Part shown: positions 58,827-61,500 of the stretch, piece by piece
How the letters are laid out: each line of letters begins with the position of its first letter
Position numbering within the stretch: the stretch's first letter is position 1
NCBI GenBank assembly: GCA_903945495.1
Contig: CAJAVU010000026.1
Span: 1 to 61,500, forward strand
DNA: 61,500 bases
Reading direction: 5' to 3'
Origin: an uncultured Flavobacteriales bacterium
GTDB taxonomy: Bacteria; Bacteroidota; Bacteroidia; Flavobacteriales_D; Crocinitomicaceae
Notes under the pieces: generated by a model
What the model was told of the DNA's origin: nothing
The model's database searches: none
What the model saw: the letters and a program-made list of their open reading frames with translations, nothing else
Made by a program: the position numbers and the translations under genes

Positions 58827-61500
58827 ATGGAAAAATTAATTTCGAATTTCACAGAAAAAAACTTAGTAGATTTTTTCAAAAGTCAGATTTCAGCATTTAA
58901 GAATGAAACTGAAGAATTTGATTTTTTATTGAAAGATAAAGACTTAAATGAGTTCGAAGATTTAAAAAAAATAGGAGGTGTTGAATTTGGCAACACAGAT
59001 GAATTAATCGTTTTTTCATGTAAATATCAAGGTCAATTAACCGAAAGATCTTCTAAAAGAAAACAATTTGAAATTGCAAAATTGGTTCTCAAAGAAGACT
59101 TCAAGGATGGTGCAATATTTGTGTTTTATGATGAATCCGGAAAATTCAGATTTTCATTTATCCGTAGAAATTGGGATCAAAAAGGAGATAAAAAATACTC
59201 AACTTGGAAGCGATACACTTATTTCGTTGATTCAGATAACACCAACAAAACATTTAAGCAACGAATTGGTAGTTGTACTTTCAAAGATTTGGAGAGTATT
59301 CAGGAAGCCTTCTCTGTTGAAAAATTAACAAAGGATTTTTATAACGACCTTTTCAAATGGTATCAATGGACACTTTCTGAAGAAATAGGAATAACGTTCC
59401 CGAACAACACTGATATTTCTGATGATGATAGAGTAAAACTCGAAGAGCAGATAATAAGGCTGACTACTCGAGTTTTGTTTGTTTGGTTCATTAAACAAAA
59501 GCAACTTGTTCCTGGAAACTTGTTTGATAAAAATGAGTTAAAAAAATACCTCAAGGATTTCGACCCAAGTAGTATGATCGATGGTAATTACTATAATGCC
59601 ATTCTGCAGAATTTGTTTTTCGCAACCTTGAATAGATCTGTAACCGAGCGCGAATTCGCAAAACTTGTTGACAAACGAGATATAAAGACAAAATACAGAT
59701 ATGCTGAAATGTTTAATATTTCTGAACAAGAGATATTGGATCTTTTTAAACCTGTTCCTTTCTTGAATGGTGGTCTCTTTGAGTGTTTGGATAAAGATGA
59801 TCTTGATGGAAATAAATATTTTTTAGACGGGTTTAGTCGCAATGACAAAAGATTTGCAAATGGCAATTTTAAACACCGTGCCTTTATTCCAAATTGCGTA
59901 TTTTTTGATGAAGTTAATGGGTTAATTCCAATCTTGGAACGCTACAATTTTACCGTTGAAGAAAATGCACCAAACGAAATTCAAGTGGCACTTGATCCTG
60001 AGTTGTTAGGAAATGTTTTTGAAAACCTTCTGGGCGCATTCAATGAAGAGACCAAAGAAACAGCAAGAAAACAATCAGGATCGTTCTACACGCCAAGAGA
60101 GGTTGTAAGTTATATGGTGGATGAATCATTGATAGCATATCTGAGTCAATCGTTGCCAAATGTTTCTAAAACCCTTTTGCATCAATTGTTCGAAGACGAA
60201 AATCTTCCAAATGAGTTGGAGAAAGATCATAAAACAAGAGAGTCCATTGCTTCAAGTTTGAAATCTATTAAAATTCTTGACCCGGCATGTGGCTCTGGCG
60301 CTTTTCCGATGGGAATTTTGAATCGAATGGTGGATGTACTTGACAGGTTGGATGCACGTTCTGAAAAAACAATTTACGAACAGAAACTTCACTTAATAGA
60401 GGAATGCATTTATGGAGTAGATATCCAAACCATAGCAACTCAAATTAGCAAACTAAGATTTTTTATCTCATTGATTGTAGAGCAAGATGGTATTGAATTA
60501 GACAAACCGGATGAGAATTACAACGTCATCACGTTGCCTAACTTGGAGACGAAATTTGTTTCTGCAAATACACTAATAGGTTTATTGTCTAGTAATGATG
60601 CATTGTTAAATTTAACGGATCCAGAGTTAAATGAGTTGAAAGATAGATTATATCAAATTCGACATGATCACTTTTATGCAGGTAATGCAAATAGGAAAAA
60701 AGAACTTAGAAAACAGGATCAACAGTTAAGAGAAGAGATAAAAGCATACATTTCCGAAAATGCTACAAAACCTGATGTGAATTTAATTCATCAGTTGGAA
60801 GAGTTTATAAGCAATCAACTAATTGAAAGAAATAAGTTTGAAGGTGAAAATTGGGTTGACGAAACGAAACAAGTGAATCAAGCATCATTATTTGGGGATG
60901 AACCTTCAGCGTCTCAATCACTGTTTAAAGTTGATATCAATAAACGTGAAAGGGATCGTATTGATAAATCCATTAAAGAGACAAAGCAGCGAATTGATCG
61001 CGAATTGAACAAATCTAAAAGTAATGGTTTCGAAGCCGAAATTGAAAAATTGGCAAAATGGGATCCTTATGACCAAAATACATCATCTTCCTTTTTCGAT
61101 GCTACGTGGATGTTTGGCTTGGAAGAAGGTTTTGATGTGGTGATAGGAAATCCTCCGTACATTCAATTGCAAAAAGAGAGTGGTAAATTAGCCAAGTTGT
61201 ATGCTAATTGTGGTTACGAAACATTTGAGAAAACAGGAGACATATACTCGCTGTTTTATGAGCGTGGATGGCAACTATTGAAACAAGGAGGAGCATTGTG
61301 CTATATCACATCAAACAAATGGATGAGAGCAGGATACGGTAAGAGTACAAGAAACTTTTTTGCAGAAAAAACTAATCCAATTCTTTTGATTGATTTTGCT
61401 GGTCAGAAAATTTTTGAATCTGCAACAGTGGACACTAATATTTTGTTGTTTTCAAAGGATAAAAATCAACACCAAACATTGGCTTGTGTTGTTAAGGAAA
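58827..61500 (+). CDS. Large Eco57I-type restriction-modification protein (N6-adenine methyltransferase), partial
   Basis: The frame opens with ATG at 58827 and has no stop to the window end, giving at least 891 residues. The N-terminal 250 residues form an unusual domain (LTERSSKRKQFEIAKLVLKEDFKDGAIFVFYDESGKFRFSFIRRN), of a kind seen in front of some type IIG enzymes. The middle carries a long helical linker, then QSGSFYTPREVVSYMVDESL and motif I ILDPACGSGAF (about residue 487). Motif IV NPPYI lies at about 775, followed by ALCYITSNKWMRAGYGKSTRNFF. The order I-IV with NPPY fits N6-adenine methyltransferases of type IIG/BREX-PglX style. It is likely the defence cargo of the island. Confidence 0.9.
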   Translation, partial: MEKLISNFTEKNLVDFFKSQISAFKNETEEFDFLLKDKDLNEFEDLKKIGGVEFGNTDELIVFSCKYQGQLTERSSKRKQFEIAKLVLKEDFKDGAIFVFYDESGKFRFSFIRRNWDQKGDKKYSTWKRYTYFVDSDNTNKTFKQRIGSCTFKDLESIQEAFSVEKLTKDFYNDLFKWYQWTLSEEIGITFPNNTDISDDDRVKLEEQIIRLTTRVLFVWFIKQKQLVPGNLFDKNELKKYLKDFDPSSMIDGNYYNAILQNLFFATLNRSVTEREFAKLVDKRDIKTKYRYAEMFNISEQEILDLFKPVPFLNGGLFECLDKDDLDGNKYFLDGFSRNDKRFANGNFKHRAFIPNCVFFDEVNGLIPILERYNFTVEENAPNEIQVALDPELLGNVFENLLGAFNEETKETARKQSGSFYTPREVVSYMVDESLIAYLSQSLPNVSKTLLHQLFEDENLPNELEKDHKTRESIASSLKSIKILDPACGSGAFPMGILNRMVDVLDRLDARSEKTIYEQKLHLIEECIYGVDIQTIATQISKLRFFISLIVEQDGIELDKPDENYNVITLPNLETKFVSANTLIGLLSSNDALLNLTDPELNELKDRLYQIRHDHFYAGNANRKKELRKQDQQLREEIKAYISENATKPDVNLIHQLEEFISNQLIERNKFEGENWVDETKQVNQASLFGDEPSASQSLFKVDINKRERDRIDKSIKETKQRIDRELNKSKSNGFEAEIEKLAKWDPYDQNTSSSFFDATWMFGLEEGFDVVIGNPPYIQLQKESGKLAKLYANCGYETFEKTGDIYSLFYERGWQLLKQGGALCYITSNKWMRAGYGKSTRNFFAEKTNPILLIDFAGQKIFESATVDTNILLFSKDKNQHQTLACVVKE

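Noticed and set aside
59068-59866. Several short open frames within the methyltransferase gene, on both strands
   Set aside because: They lie inside a continuous plus-strand frame from 58827 to the window end with clear methyltransferase motifs.

Overview
The window looks like a chromosomal segment of a Bacteroidota bacterium, most likely order Flavobacteriales. Grounds: low G+C; type IX secretion sorting domains of type A (YPNPTN/FPNPVND tails at 16497, 17569 and 37025) and type B (the giant adhesin at 38672); SprB repeats; weak ribosome binding sites; promoters with the Bacteroidota TAnnTTTG -7 box; a tmRNA tag ending YALAA; and RteC and Bacteroidota-type integrase genes. The species cannot be named from the sequence alone.

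Layout. 1-6540: the 3' end of one gene, a small lipoprotein, then a tight minus-strand operon (5515 to 935) with two paralogous small outer-membrane barrel proteins flanking a radical SAM enzyme and a 531-residue lipoprotein. 6630-22781: a beta-glucan (laminarin-type) utilisation locus. It has a FucP-like MFS sugar transporter, a five-gene plus-strand operon (clan GH-A hydrolase, two porin-like barrel proteins, a lipoprotein and a CBM9-like protein), a GH16 endoglucanase, a T9SS glucan-binding protein with a duplicated module, and a GH3 beta-glucosidase followed by a NrtR/AraR-type NUDIX regulator. No SusC/SusD pair is present. A palindrome of the form TATTGTA-N5-TACAATA lies at three promoters of this locus and is the likely operator of the NUDIX regulator.

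22860-38530: mostly housekeeping and conserved hypothetical genes. They include a SWIM-SNF2 helicase, PhnA, a DoxX/MauE-thioredoxin fusion, an ATP-cone/Mrr-like nuclease, a VWA protein, a hotdog thioesterase with an octamer tandem repeat upstream, a PhoD-like phosphatase, a YchJ protein, a lipoprotein serine hydrolase whose signal peptide is split off by a 9-A tract, a T9SS cargo protein and a PAP2 phosphatase. 38672-53101: a 2401-residue adhesin with about 20 SprB repeats, a three-gene cluster of which one product faintly resembles the GldM N-terminal domain, a receiver-only response regulator and a multi-PAS hybrid-free histidine kinase, and a SecD-head lipoprotein.

53271-61500: the tmRNA gene (ssrA) and, directly behind its 3' end, a mobile element: tyrosine recombinase, RteC-like protein, HTH protein, replication-type winged-helix protein, DnaC-like ATPase, peptidoglycan amidase, and a large Eco57I-type restriction-modification protein that runs off the window. 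This is the left end of a genomic island that uses ssrA as its attachment site and carries a defence gene. The best candidates for something undescribed are the NUDIX-controlled, SusCD-less glucan regulon, the radical SAM/lipoprotein/barrel operon, and this ssrA-borne satellite-like island.
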